The notes: generated from the sequence alone by a model not told the origin. Counted from the first letter of the stretch, positions 1 through 7,018 are shown. The stretch is 24,668 nucleotides of DNA from an uncultured Candidatus Saccharibacteria bacterium (GCA_938049075.1 CALICZ010000117.1:1-24668), one strand, 5' to 3'. Numbers and translations are program-made.

Positions 1-139
1 TACCACACCGCAACCTACGCCCAGTACATCGCCCACGGCGCACATTATCGCCACCAGCCAACCCAAGCGCAGCCCTACTCGCGTCCGTGATGTCCTCACC
101 ACGCCGCGCTCTGCTGCGCCACCACGGGCAGTGCGGTAA
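1..139 (+). CDS. 3' end of a gene entering from the left edge (frame uncertain)
   Basis: The first bases have the C-rich third positions of coding DNA here, and a terminator follows at 167-203, so a plus-strand gene probably ends here. Two frames are open from base 1. One is Pro/Thr-rich, reads ...RVRDVLTTPRSAAPPRAVR and stops at 137-139. The other is Tyr/His/Gln-rich, ends ...QAQPYSRP and stops at 88-90. I slightly prefer the longer one because its stop is closer to the terminator, but this is a weak choice. A minus-strand frame also reads as a hydrophobic N-terminus, but its codons (AGG, CGA, ATA, GTA) are unlike those of neighbouring genes. No family is recognisable from so short a tail. 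Confidence 0.25.
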   Translation, partial: TTPQPTPSTSPTAHIIATSQPKRSPTRVRDVLTTPRSAAPPRAVR

Positions 140-166
140 ACCTCACGCCTATCTCGAAATAATTAT

Positions 167-203
167 AGAGGCCGATATTTTCCACAATACTGGCCTCTTT
201 TAT
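167..203 (+). terminator. Rho-independent terminator
   Basis: AGAGGCC (167-173) pairs perfectly with GGCCTCT (192-198) around an 18-nt loop, followed by TTTATATT. It closes the transcript coming from the left. Read on the minus strand the stem is followed by an A/T-rich stretch, so it may also stop transcripts from the minus-strand gene at 302-757. Confidence 0.7.
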
Positions 204-301
204 ATTAAAACCTGCTACTAGTACCCCTCCTGTAGCAAAAAGCGAGAAGGGGAGTGAACCCTACCAAATACTGGGAGGTAAAGCTCTCGTCCATCACACG
301 C

Positions 302-757
302 TTATGGCTGAGCCTTCTTGCGTGAAGATCTGTGCGCTCGCTCATTGAGCAGATATAGCGTGATAGAGCTAAGAGCCGTCGCCTCAGTACCACGCGCCAC
401 CCAGTGCATGGTTGTTTCTTCCATCTGGCGACCTTCAAGCGCAATACTGTTTGATAACCCTTTGGCACCAGCAATGTCCTCATCTGTCGTCCTCACGTAC
501 TCAGCAACTGGGTTGAGCAGGTTACCAACCGCCTCTATATCGCCACTGTCGTGATAGATACTGACACCTGCTGCGGCTGTCAGGGTAGCACCAACGGTAG
601 CTATCATTCCTAGCACCCGCGCCGCTTGCCCGCACCACGAGGATTGCTCGGGCGATTGTGCTTCTTCAACAAAACGCTCAACCCGACTTGGTTTCTCATA
701 TTTGTGTCGTGCCCGACGTGGAGCCCTGGCGTGTCGCATTTTTTGTGGTGTTGTCAT
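302..757 (-). CDS. Small membrane protein of unknown function
   Basis: About 151 residues. The N-terminal ~45 residues are strongly basic (MRHARAPRRARHKYEK), followed by one clear hydrophobic segment (VLGMIATVGATLTAAAGVSI, about residues 47-68) and a weaker one near the C-terminus (ATALSSITLYLL) before a basic tail. This suggests a protein with cytoplasmic basic ends and one or two membrane passes. I chose the ATG at 757: GAGG in the upstream GAGGAAG lies 9 nt before it, whereas for the in-frame ATG at 763 the same motif would touch the start codon. A well-formed promoter lies at 784-812. No family is recognised. Confidence 0.6.
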   Translation of the reverse strand: MTTPQKMRHARAPRRARHKYEKPSRVERFVEEAQSPEQSSWCGQAARVLGMIATVGATLTAAAGVSIYHDSGDIEAVGNLLNPVAEYVRTTDEDIAGAKGLSNSIALEGRQMEETTMHWVARGTEATALSSITLYLLNERAHRSSRKKAQP

Positions 758-783
758 ATTCATCTTCCTCTGTTAGGAACAAC

Positions 784-812
784 ATGATACCACAGGATTG
801 ATTTATAGTCAA
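784..812 (-). promoter_or_regulatory. Promoter of the 302-757 gene
   Basis: On the minus strand TTGACT (812-807) and TATCAT (789-784) are separated by exactly 17 bp, and TG precedes the -10 by one base. The predicted start near 777 gives a leader of about 20 nt containing the GAGG ribosome-binding site. The -35 box abuts the repeated element at 812-863. Confidence 0.65.
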
Positions 813-863
813 TAGCTACCCCCAGTAGCCCTACCAAACCTAGCATATGCTAGCCAGAATATA
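812..863. repeat. Two-copy intergenic element, copy A (partner at 15761-15813)
   Basis: Shares ATAGCTACCCCCA (812-824) and CCAGAATATA (854-863) exactly with the partner, with almost the same spacing (one base different), and ACCAA and CATAT in between. Just before the right block each copy carries a dyad. Here it is the perfect palindrome CTAGCATATGCTAG (840-853); in the partner the arms differ in sequence but still pair. AGAGC-AAA-GCTCT followed by TTTTCTTT (863-882) comes directly after this copy. Function unknown; the strand cannot be decided. Confidence 0.5.
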
Positions 864-1127
864 GAGCAAAGCTCTTTTCTTTGGCTTGGTCGCGAGTTTC
901 TCGATGTTTTCTTGTAGTGGGGTTACTACGAAGAGCAGGGGAATGTTTTGCAATTTCAGGTATGTGCGCCTATTGGCAAATCACTACCAGCGCTCTGTCA
1001 ATCTCTTCGCACAAAGCCAACCGTGCGCCAGACCCATCACCAGAGCAGCGCTTTATATCAATTCCTCTCAAAAAAACCACAAGCACTATGGTATTTTTGC
1101 CGACAATTGCGTACAATAGAGGGTGAT
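864..1127 (+). other. Gap upstream of the response regulator with several hairpins
   Basis: No convincing gene. Dyads: a terminator-like hairpin at 863-882; GTAGT/ACTAC (914-918/925-929), extended by CTT/AAG (911-913/931-933) across one bulged base; and AGCGCTCTG (989-997) pairing with CAGAGCAGCGCT (1041-1052) across a 3-nt bulge, enclosing CGCAC/GTGCG (1008-1012/1023-1027). A TACAAT -10-like box (1112-1117) lies 10 nt before the start at 1128. The hairpins may be a leader or a short RNA. Confidence 0.35.
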
Positions 1128-1964
1128 ATGACAAAGGTTAAGATTCTGCTTGTCGAAGACGACAAAAGCCTGCGCGAAATATACGGAGTACGCCTGTTGG
1201 CCGAGGGGTATGACATCGTGTCGGCCGGCGATGGGGAAGAAGCACTCGCCATGGCTATCAAAGAACGTCCACAGCTCATCATCAGCGATGTGATGATGCC
1301 CAAGATTAGTGGCTTCGACATGCTCGATATCTTGCGCAGCACCACCGAGACGCGTGGCATCAAGGTGATTATCATGACGGCACTCTCGAGCCAAGACCAG
1401 CGCATGCGCGGCGAGGCACTGGGAGCAGACCGCTACCTCGTCAAATCGCAGGTTGGCATTGAAGATGTAGTGCGTGCTGTGCACGACGTCCTTGGCGATA
1501 CAGGGGTGAGCCACCGGCCAGCAGCACATACCACTCCTGAACCTCAGCCAAGCGCACCAGCCAACCCAGTGCCACTAGCCAGTCAGCCCCAGCCTACCAC
1601 ACTGCCACAACCCACAGCGCCATTCTCTACACCACGGCCGGCCAGCCTGGGTGAGCGAGTGATCCACCCGCTGCAGTCTTCTATGCCGAGGCCAGATTAT
1701 GCCAGCTTAATAGATAACGAGCTCGATGCCGCCAATGGTGCTCCACAGCCCGCCACGCCCACACCACCGGCCGGGCCCACCACGCCACAGCCATTTACCT
1801 TGCCGCCAGCCGAAGAGGCACCAGAGGCCGAGATTGTCACGCATCATGATGAGCACCCAGCCCCTGCTAGTAGCGCGCCAAGCCCAGCCGAAGCTCCGCA
1901 CCCACACACACCGCCAGCCAGCGATGCGCCCACCGCTCATCAACGATATTATTGCGCCGCATAG
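1128..1964 (+). CDS. Response regulator with long Pro/Ala-rich tail (interrupted by a frameshift)
   Basis: Residues 1-125 are a complete CheY-like receiver domain: acidic pocket E10-D11-D12, phosphoacceptor D54 in LIISDVMMP, T84 in IIMTAL and K106 in YLVKSQ. It should accept a phosphoryl group from a histidine kinase, but no kinase gene lies in the window. No DNA-binding domain follows; from about residue 130 the protein is a low-complexity Pro/Ala/Thr/Gln/His tail. I start at 1128 because GAGGG precedes it and the domain begins there; the frame is open further upstream but that part is not protein-like. The frame ends at 1964 in a non-tail-like stretch (HQRYYCAA), while a neighbouring frame continues the tail to 2685. 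Removing one C from CCC at 1929-1931 joins them, giving one product of about 518 residues. Confidence 0.85.
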   Translation: MTKVKILLVEDDKSLREIYGVRLLAEGYDIVSAGDGEEALAMAIKERPQLIISDVMMPKISGFDMLDILRSTTETRGIKVIIMTALSSQDQRMRGEALGADRYLVKSQVGIEDVVRAVHDVLGDTGVSHRPAAHTTPEPQPSAPANPVPLASQPQPTTLPQPTAPFSTPRPASLGERVIHPLQSSMPRPDYASLIDNELDAANGAPQPATPTPPAGPTTPQPFTLPPAEEAPEAEIVTHHDEHPAPASSAPSPAEAPHPHTPPASDAPTAHQRYYCAA

Positions 1965-2685
1965 CACAGCGCCATCAGGTATTCCAGATGTACACCACCA
2001 CATTGTGGCGAGCCAGCCTGCTCACTACACCCACACTCCAGCCGACGACGAAGCCGAATTAGCCGAAGCTCTCCACACAAGCACGCAGCAGGCCGATGAC
2101 GAAGCAAATACCGATGCAGCCGCCTACCAGCCAAGCCAAAACCAGCTCGTGACGGACGCCGTGGCCAACCTCACCGAGCAGATGGACACCATTCCGACTC
2201 CATCTCCAGTTGAACCACCAGTACCAACCACCACAACATACGACGTACCAGCGCCAAGCCATACTGCGCCAGTCGCCGCAGCCCAGCCACCGGCCGCTCA
2301 CCACGAGCATCACGAGGATTCACCAGCTCATCCTGCTACTGATAGTGCAGCCATTGCGCCGCACAGCCCGCAGGCCATTGCTGCAGACCCATCTGATGCA
2401 CTAGCCGCAGCGTTGCTTCAGGGCAGTGTAGCCGCTCATCCGTCGGTCTCCCCAGTCGATCATCCACTCTACGATGCCATCCGCCCAGCTCCCGTCGCTG
2501 CAGCGCATTCTGCTCCAACACAGGCCACCACTGTAGCACCTCAGCCATCAGCCATTCATCATGCAGCATCAGTGCCTCAGCCAGTAGCCGTGCCTTCGCG
2601 CCCAGCGCCGGCCATACAGCACAGCCACGACAACCTCAGTTTCGAAGAGACTGAGCGGGCAGCACCATCAACTGGGTCGCACTAA
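1924..2685 (+). CDS. Frame-shifted continuation of the response-regulator tail
   Basis: This frame has no recognisable domain. It is about 250 residues of Pro, Ala, His, Thr, Gln and acidic residues with repeated APxP/PVAAA-like patches, the same composition as the tail in the preceding frame. The first ATG in this frame is at 1924 but has no ribosome-binding site, so I do not think it is translated alone. With one base fewer at 1929-1931 the joint reads SDAPPLINDIIAPHS, continuous with the response regulator. The frameshift may be real, programmed, or a sequencing or assembly error. The long disordered tail could be a surface or scaffold segment; nothing in the sequence settles this. Confidence 0.6.
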   Translation: MRPPLINDIIAPHSTAPSGIPDVHHHIVASQPAHYTHTPADDEAELAEALHTSTQQADDEANTDAAAYQPSQNQLVTDAVANLTEQMDTIPTPSPVEPPVPTTTTYDVPAPSHTAPVAAAQPPAAHHEHHEDSPAHPATDSAAIAPHSPQAIAADPSDALAAALLQGSVAAHPSVSPVDHPLYDAIRPAPVAAAHSAPTQATTVAPQPSAIHHAASVPQPVAVPSRPAPAIQHSHDNLSFEETERAAPSTGSH

Positions 2686-2711
2686 AAAGCGTATCTATAT
2701 CGCTCCACACG

Positions 2712-2720
2712 TGCTATACT
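2712..2720 (+). promoter_or_regulatory. Extended -10 promoter (TGCTATACT)
   Basis: TGC plus TATACT, 27 nt before the preferred ATG at 2748. The predicted start near 2727 leaves a leader of about 21 nt that contains GGAG. No good -35 is seen. Confidence 0.55.
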
Positions 2721-2747
2721 AGGTAATCATCATGCATGGAGCCTGTT

Positions 2748-3014
2748 ATGCCCGATCGATCACCATTCGACTACCCATTCCATGAACAACCTACCGATGA
2801 CCCTGTCACTGACCCTGCTGCGCAGTGCGGCGACCCGCTACAGGCCGATAGCCGCCAGCATCCATCGCTTGAGTACCCACTTGATGTGCCAGAGGTCAAA
2901 CATAGCCTGCTCTTCACTTGCATTCGTGCTATTGGCAAGGCTGCTCTCCGCGGCACACGGGGCATTGTCTCAGTGCTTACTCAGCCGTGGTCGCATCATA
3001 CCCATCAGCATTAG
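2748..3014 (+). CDS. Small hypothetical protein
   Basis: 88 residues. The N-terminal half is acidic and Pro-rich (MPDRSPFDYPFHEQ, then many D/P/Q). The second half has a short moderately hydrophobic, basic stretch (LLFTCIRAIGKAALRGTRGIV) that could be an amphipathic membrane-associated helix. The chosen ATG at 2748 has GGAG six bases upstream; an in-frame ATG at 2736 would include the GGAG in its coding sequence. It lies between the response-regulator tail and the pseudouridine synthase with its own promoter. No family is recognised. Its composition resembles the end of the preceding tail, so a link to that gene is possible. Confidence 0.5.
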   Translation: MPDRSPFDYPFHEQPTDDPVTDPAAQCGDPLQADSRQHPSLEYPLDVPEVKHSLLFTCIRAIGKAALRGTRGIVSVLTQPWSHHTHQH

Positions 3015-3064
3015 CCGAGAGAGTCAGCGGCACAGAGCCGAGCCTTCGGCCAGCACGTCCTGGG

Positions 3065-3073
3065 TGATATAAT
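3065..3073 (+). promoter_or_regulatory. Extended -10 promoter, leaderless start of the pseudouridine synthase
   Basis: TGATATAAT followed by only six bases (AGAGGC) before the ATG at 3080. With the usual 6-8 nt from -10 to start site, transcription begins at or next to the start codon. Confidence 0.7.
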
Positions 3074-3079
3074 AGAGGC

Positions 3080-3763
3080 ATGTCGACTACTCGCCTCAAC
3101 AAACATATTGCGCTCGTGCTGGGCCTGTCGCGCCGCCAAGCGGATGACCTGATCGCCGCTGGAGATGTCGTGGTTGATGGCGAGGTAGCCGTGCTCGGTG
3201 CCCGCCTCCAGCCGGGTAGCTTGGTAGCGGTACAGGGCACACCACTGCCCAAGCAGGTTGCCTACCGTACTATCATGCTCAACAAGCCAGTAGGCTACGT
3301 CTGCTCGCGCAAGCAACAGGGGTCTCAGCCCACCATCTACAGCCTTTTGCCGCCAGAATTGCACACGCTCAAGCCCGTTGGCCGGCTCGATGCCGATAGC
3401 TCGGGCCTGCTTTTGCTCAGCAACAATGGCGACTTTGCCTACCGCATGACCCACCCGCAGTTTGCCAAGGTCAAAGAATACCGCGTTCGGCTCGACCACC
3501 CACTCGAACCCCTCCACCAGCAGATGATCAGCGACTACGGCATCCAGCTCGCCGATGGCACCAGCAGGCTCATCCTCACCCGTCTCCGACCCGATAGCCG
3601 CACCGAGTGGCACATTAGCATGAGTGAGGGCCGCAACCGCCAGATCCGCCGCACCTTCGCCGCTCTGGGATACACCGTCACGCGCTTGCACCGCACGCAC
3701 TTTGGTAGCTATAGCCTAGGCAAATTACCGCGAGGTAAGTGGGAAGACGTCGCTGCGCAATAG
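3080..3763 (+). CDS. RsuA/RluB-family 16S/23S rRNA pseudouridine synthase
   Basis: 227 residues, normal for the family. Residues 4-55 form an S4 RNA-binding domain (RLNKHIALVLGLSRRQADDL). The catalytic domain follows, with the family motif GRLDADSSGLLLLSNNGD at 101-118 (catalytic Asp104), then KEYRV and the EGRNRQIRR motif near residue 198. It isomerises a specific uridine in ribosomal RNA to pseudouridine. The exact target (RsuA-type 16S U516, or RluB/E/F-type 23S sites) cannot be read from sequence alone, so no symbol is given. It is monocistronic, behind a promoter that places the transcript start on the ATG. Confidence 0.93.
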   Translation: MSTTRLNKHIALVLGLSRRQADDLIAAGDVVVDGEVAVLGARLQPGSLVAVQGTPLPKQVAYRTIMLNKPVGYVCSRKQQGSQPTIYSLLPPELHTLKPVGRLDADSSGLLLLSNNGDFAYRMTHPQFAKVKEYRVRLDHPLEPLHQQMISDYGIQLADGTSRLILTRLRPDSRTEWHISMSEGRNRQIRRTFAALGYTVTRLHRTHFGSYSLGKLPRGKWEDVAAQ

Positions 3764-3799
3764 AGCAGCACCTTCTTGCACTCTCAGCAAAAAATAATA

Positions 3800-3805
3800 T
3801 ACAAT
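3800..3805 (+). promoter_or_regulatory. -10 box (TACAAT) of the 3814 gene
   Basis: TACAAT in an A/T-rich stretch, 8 nt before the ATG at 3814, predicting a leader of 0-2 nt. No ribosome-binding site lies between. Confidence 0.5.
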
Positions 3806-3813
3806 AGCAATAT

Positions 3814-4248
3814 ATGTGTATGCCTATTCTTAAAGACCCAACCCCACGGTACAGGCTCCGTTATGTGACGGATGACACCGTCACCTGGCTGCTTAGTCCA
3901 CTCCACGAGCGCACGCTCTGTTTCGACCCCAAGGATGATCACTTCTGGAGCGAGACACCCACCCCGCCGCGCATGATACCTTTTGGTGATCACGCCCGCT
4001 ATGGTCTCGACCTTTACGCCTTAGCTATCGAGATTATCATTATCGCTGCCTGTGTTGGCGCGTGGTGGCTGGTCTGGCGGCCATGGCACAAGAAAAAAGA
4101 CAAAGATGCTCAAGACGCTCCAGAGAAAAAGCGGCCTCTCCCGCTGTGGCTCTATGTTGTGAGCTTAGCTATTCTCATCATTGGCATTGCATTTTTGCTC
4201 ACCGTTATTATCTTTACCGTGCGTCGCTATATCATTCTCAATAGCTAA
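3814..4248 (+). CDS. Two-helix membrane protein of unknown function
   Basis: 144 residues. An N-terminal soluble part of about 65 residues is followed by a hydrophobic helix (LYALAIEIIIIAACVGAWWLV, about 67-88), a short highly charged loop (HKKKDKDAQDAPEKK) and a second helix (LWLYVVSLAILIIGIAFLL onward, about 111-136), ending in a basic tail. The positively charged loop suggests it faces the cytoplasm. The gene converges on the minus-strand metalloprotease-like gene with only 7 bp between stop codons and no visible terminator. Not recognised as a known family. Confidence 0.65.
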   Translation: MCMPILKDPTPRYRLRYVTDDTVTWLLSPLHERTLCFDPKDDHFWSETPTPPRMIPFGDHARYGLDLYALAIEIIIIAACVGAWWLVWRPWHKKKDKDAQDAPEKKRPLPLWLYVVSLAILIIGIAFLLTVIIFTVRRYIILNS

Positions 4249-4255
4249 CCTCTAC

Positions 4256-5155
4256 TCATCGTGGCCCCATCCGCCAGAGGACGCCAGCCGCGCCAAGTGC
4301 CTGGATGATAGTGGGGTTTTTGTCAAAGGGCTGTTCTGGGCGGTTGATGCGTGCCCGGATCGTCTCGATCTGCTGCACAGCCGATAAGTCACGGCACGGT
4401 GGTATATTATGCTGACGCAGGAACCGTGCTTGTAATGTGTACGCCTTAAGCTCAGAAGAGAACAGTGCATATGGTGGCTCACCCCAGGGTGTACAAGGAG
4501 CGGTAATGGCGTCATTAGCGTGACTTAACTCATGGAGGAGTGCACCGGCTGTGATGATGCGCGCGCTCTCGCTATCATCATGGAGAGGTAGTCTGGTCTG
4601 ATTCATCACAATATTCGGCCGAGCATGCATGGGAGTGCGCCCAACCCGCCCCATATCAACAATGCATGCAGCATACGTGCCACGTATTCTGATTAGTGCC
4701 GCCTGGGCCGACATGTGTGGTGCGGCAAGAATTCGGCTTGGCGCATAGTACCACTTGGCCGCGCCAAGCCGCCACGGGGCATCATGCGCTACGCCAGCCT
4801 GCTGCCGCTGCAGCGGCATAGGGTCGGTCATATCCGTCCAGACATCGCGCGTCTCTGGCGCAATTGCAAGAGGAATGATGTCGCGCCGATGCCAACCATC
4901 AAGCGATTGCACCTGGTGATCACGCTGGAAGAGGCGCGGCTCTGCACCATCATGGTCATCGAGTTCTCGCTGCGTGGCATCTGTGCGGACATCGGCAACC
5001 GTCAGCATCGCCGCCCGCTGCTGAAGCGCTGCTGCCGAGACGCCCAGCGCACCCAGGCTGTCAATCAGCTGTGGTTGATCTAAGCTCTCATCCAAATATT
5101 CTATCGACTGGCGCAATAGGGTAGTATAGGCTGGCTGTGGTATCTCATTGGTCAT
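4256..5155 (-). CDS. Zincin-like putative metalloprotease (HELSH motif)
   Basis: 299 residues, apparently soluble and without a signal peptide. Residues 205-216 read ALLHELSHANDA, an HExxH zinc-binding motif with His208, Glu209 and His212. Glu235 in ALFSSELKAYTLQ, 23 residues further on, could be the third zinc ligand, as in Glu-zincins. The N-terminal ~130 residues are not recognised. If active it would hydrolyse peptide bonds in the cytoplasm; the motif is shown, the activity is inferred. The start is supported by AGGAAG six bases upstream of the ATG. It diverges from der, with about 130 bp between start codons. Confidence 0.65.
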   Translation of the reverse strand: MTNEIPQPAYTTLLRQSIEYLDESLDQPQLIDSLGALGVSAAALQQRAAMLTVADVRTDATQRELDDHDGAEPRLFQRDHQVQSLDGWHRRDIIPLAIAPETRDVWTDMTDPMPLQRQQAGVAHDAPWRLGAAKWYYAPSRILAAPHMSAQAALIRIRGTYAACIVDMGRVGRTPMHARPNIVMNQTRLPLHDDSESARIITAGALLHELSHANDAITAPCTPWGEPPYALFSSELKAYTLQARFLRQHNIPPCRDLSAVQQIETIRARINRPEQPFDKNPTIIQALGAAGVLWRMGPR

Positions 5156-5268
5156 TACACACTTCCTTATATTTCAGTCTTTATCAATGAGAGTGAGCCC
5201 GTTGCCGCACTCGTTCTTTTATTGTACAAGAGGGGAGAGGGCGCTGCAAATCCGCTCGCGCGCTTTCA

Positions 5269-5277
5269 TGATATAAT
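5269..5277 (+). promoter_or_regulatory. Extended -10 promoter of der
   Basis: TGATATAAT ending 9 nt before the ATG at 5287, so the leader is at most about 3 nt. There is no Shine-Dalgarno sequence and no good -35. Confidence 0.65.
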
Positions 5278-5286
5278 GAGAGCATT

Positions 5287-6696
5287 ATGGCTACCAAACT
5301 TCCTACCGTTGCAATCATCGGGCGTGCCAATGCCGGCAAGAGCTCGCTGTTTAATCGTATGATGCGCTCGCAGCAGGCTATCGTGGCGCGCGAGGCCGGC
5401 ACGACGCGCGATCGGGTGGTGGGTAAGGCAGCCTACCATGGGCATGAGTTTTGGCTCGTCGACACCGCTGGCCTTAAGCCAGCCGAAGACGAGTTTGAGG
5501 CAAGTATTCAAGAGCAAATCACCGATGCATCCGACGCAGCCGATGTCATTCTCGTCGTGGTGGATAGCACCGAATACCCCAGTGACGAAGACCGGCGTGT
5601 CGCCAAGACCGCCCTCAAGAGTCGCAAACCCGTCATTCTCATTGCCAACAAAACCGACCTGCGGGGCAGCTTGCCCACCAGTGAATTCCTCCGCCTTGGC
5701 ATCAAGAGTATCATTCGCACCAGTGCCGAGCACAACAGTGGCATTAGCGATGCGCTGGATGAGATCTGCCAGCACATCCCAGAGAAGCGCCAAGCCGAGC
5801 CGAGCGATGTACTCAAGATCGCTTTGATCGGCCGGCCCAATGTCGGCAAATCCAGCCTCTTCAATACCTTAGCGGGCAAGCAGCAAGCCATCGTGGCCGG
5901 GGTGGCGGGCACCACGCGCGATGTCAATCGCATCCGCTTGCGCTACCAGGGGCAAACCATCGAGCTGATCGACACCGCTGGTATTCGCCGCCAAGGCAAG
6001 CAAGAGGTGGGCATCGAGAAGTTCAGCGTCTTGCGCACCCTGGCTGCCATCGAGGAGGCCGATATTTGCTTCCTCCTGATGGACGTGAATGAGCTCAACA
6101 CCGCTCTCGACCAACGGCTCGCAGGCATCATTGCCGAGGCAGGCAAGGGCATGGCCATTGTCGTGAGCAAATGGGACGCTGTGGAAGGCAAAGACGCCTA
6201 CACACGCGATGCACTCGCCCCACAGATCTCTGCCCAGTTCGACTTCACGCCGTGGGCGCCACTCATCTTTACCAGTGCTGTTACGGGTCAGAATGTGACG
6301 AAATTATTCGACCTCGCCCTTGGCATTGCTACCCATCGCCAGCAAAAGACCACCACGCGCACCCTCAACGACCTCCTGCAGCGCTCTGTGCAGAAGCACC
6401 CACCAGCTGGCCTCAAGAATACCCACCCCAAGCTGCGCTACATCGTCCAGACAGACACCAACCCACCGTGGTTTGTCATCTACGGCAGCAACCTCAAGTT
6501 CGTCCACTGGAGCTACAAGCGCTACCTCGAGCGGCGCATCCGCGACACCTACGACTACACTGGCACCCCCATCAAGCTCTCCTTCCGCGACGAGAAGCAA
6601 CTCAAAGCCAACCGCGAGCGCGTTAAGCGTGGTCTCGAACCTGTTACCAAAGCATATAAGCAAGCCAAAGACGCCGAAAGATCCGCCAAGCGATAA
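5287..6696 (+). CDS. der: Ribosome biogenesis GTPase Der (EngA)
   Basis: 469 residues, the usual length. Two tandem GTPase domains. G-domain 1 has the P-loop GRANAGKSS (12-20), DTAGL (59-63) and NKTD (121-124). G-domain 2 has GRPNVGKSS (182-190), DTAGI and the base-recognition motif SKWD. A KH-like RNA-binding domain follows (about 360-450, including PPWFVIYGSN and the RRIRDTYDYTGTPIKL region), then a Lys/Arg-rich tail. Der binds the 50S precursor and is needed for large-subunit maturation. The first P-loop has Ala where most homologues have Pro and Val (usual GRPNVGKS), a mild variation. Transcribed alone from an extended -10 promoter. Confidence 0.97.
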   Translation: MATKLPTVAIIGRANAGKSSLFNRMMRSQQAIVAREAGTTRDRVVGKAAYHGHEFWLVDTAGLKPAEDEFEASIQEQITDASDAADVILVVVDSTEYPSDEDRRVAKTALKSRKPVILIANKTDLRGSLPTSEFLRLGIKSIIRTSAEHNSGISDALDEICQHIPEKRQAEPSDVLKIALIGRPNVGKSSLFNTLAGKQQAIVAGVAGTTRDVNRIRLRYQGQTIELIDTAGIRRQGKQEVGIEKFSVLRTLAAIEEADICFLLMDVNELNTALDQRLAGIIAEAGKGMAIVVSKWDAVEGKDAYTRDALAPQISAQFDFTPWAPLIFTSAVTGQNVTKLFDLALGIATHRQQKTTTRTLNDLLQRSVQKHPPAGLKNTHPKLRYIVQTDTNPPWFVIYGSNLKFVHWSYKRYLERRIRDTYDYTGTPIKLSFRDEKQLKANRERVKRGLEPVTKAYKQAKDAERSAKR

Positions 6697-6760
6697 TTAT
6701 AATCTCACAAGCGCGTGCTACGAGGCGTTCATGATGTGCTGTGCTACATATAAAAAGAAG

Positions 6761-6789
6761 TTGACGGCGTGATCAATTATTGATATATA
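6761..6789 (+). promoter_or_regulatory. Strong promoter upstream of the structured RNA candidate
   Basis: TTGACG (6761-6766) and TATATA (6784-6789) separated by exactly 17 bp, with TG one base before the -10. It is one of the few promoters here with both boxes. Predicted start near 6796, with no convincing protein gene immediately downstream. Confidence 0.6.
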
Positions 6790-6801
6790 TATTAGCTTTT
6801 G

Positions 6802-6842
6802 TTGACAAACCTATCGTGTTTGACCAAAAGTGTTTTTTGACA
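6802..6842 (+). repeat. Three TTGAC repeats at 17-18 bp spacing
   Basis: TTGACA at 6802, TTGACC at 6820 and TTGACA at 6837, each followed by A/C-rich bases and preceded by a T-run, just downstream of the predicted start site. None has a -10 box at the right distance, so they look like repeated binding sites rather than alternative -35 boxes. Purpose unknown. Confidence 0.4.
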
Positions 6843-7018
6843 AGCGGGAGAATAGCCAGCAAGGTGAGATTCTCTGGCGCTAGTGTCTAGGTACTAGTAG
6901 TGCATACAATAGATAGCGCCCGATAACCTCATCTTGCTGGCCGCCATCCGGACGTCCGAGCAGTGTTTTCTCGAGAGGAGACACGGGCACTCCGCCTGGA
7001 TGAGGAGAAAGAAGTGTC

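Noticed and set aside
1..102. Minus-strand N-terminus with a hydrophobic segment at the left edge
   Set aside because: It would need a GTG start without ribosome-binding site and uses codons rare in this window (AGG, CGA, ATA, GTA); plus-strand frames and the terminator at 167-203 fit better.
948..1127. In-frame upstream extension of the response regulator
   Set aside because: The receiver fold begins at 1128, GAGGG precedes that ATG, and the upstream residues are not protein-like; the DNA there forms hairpins instead.
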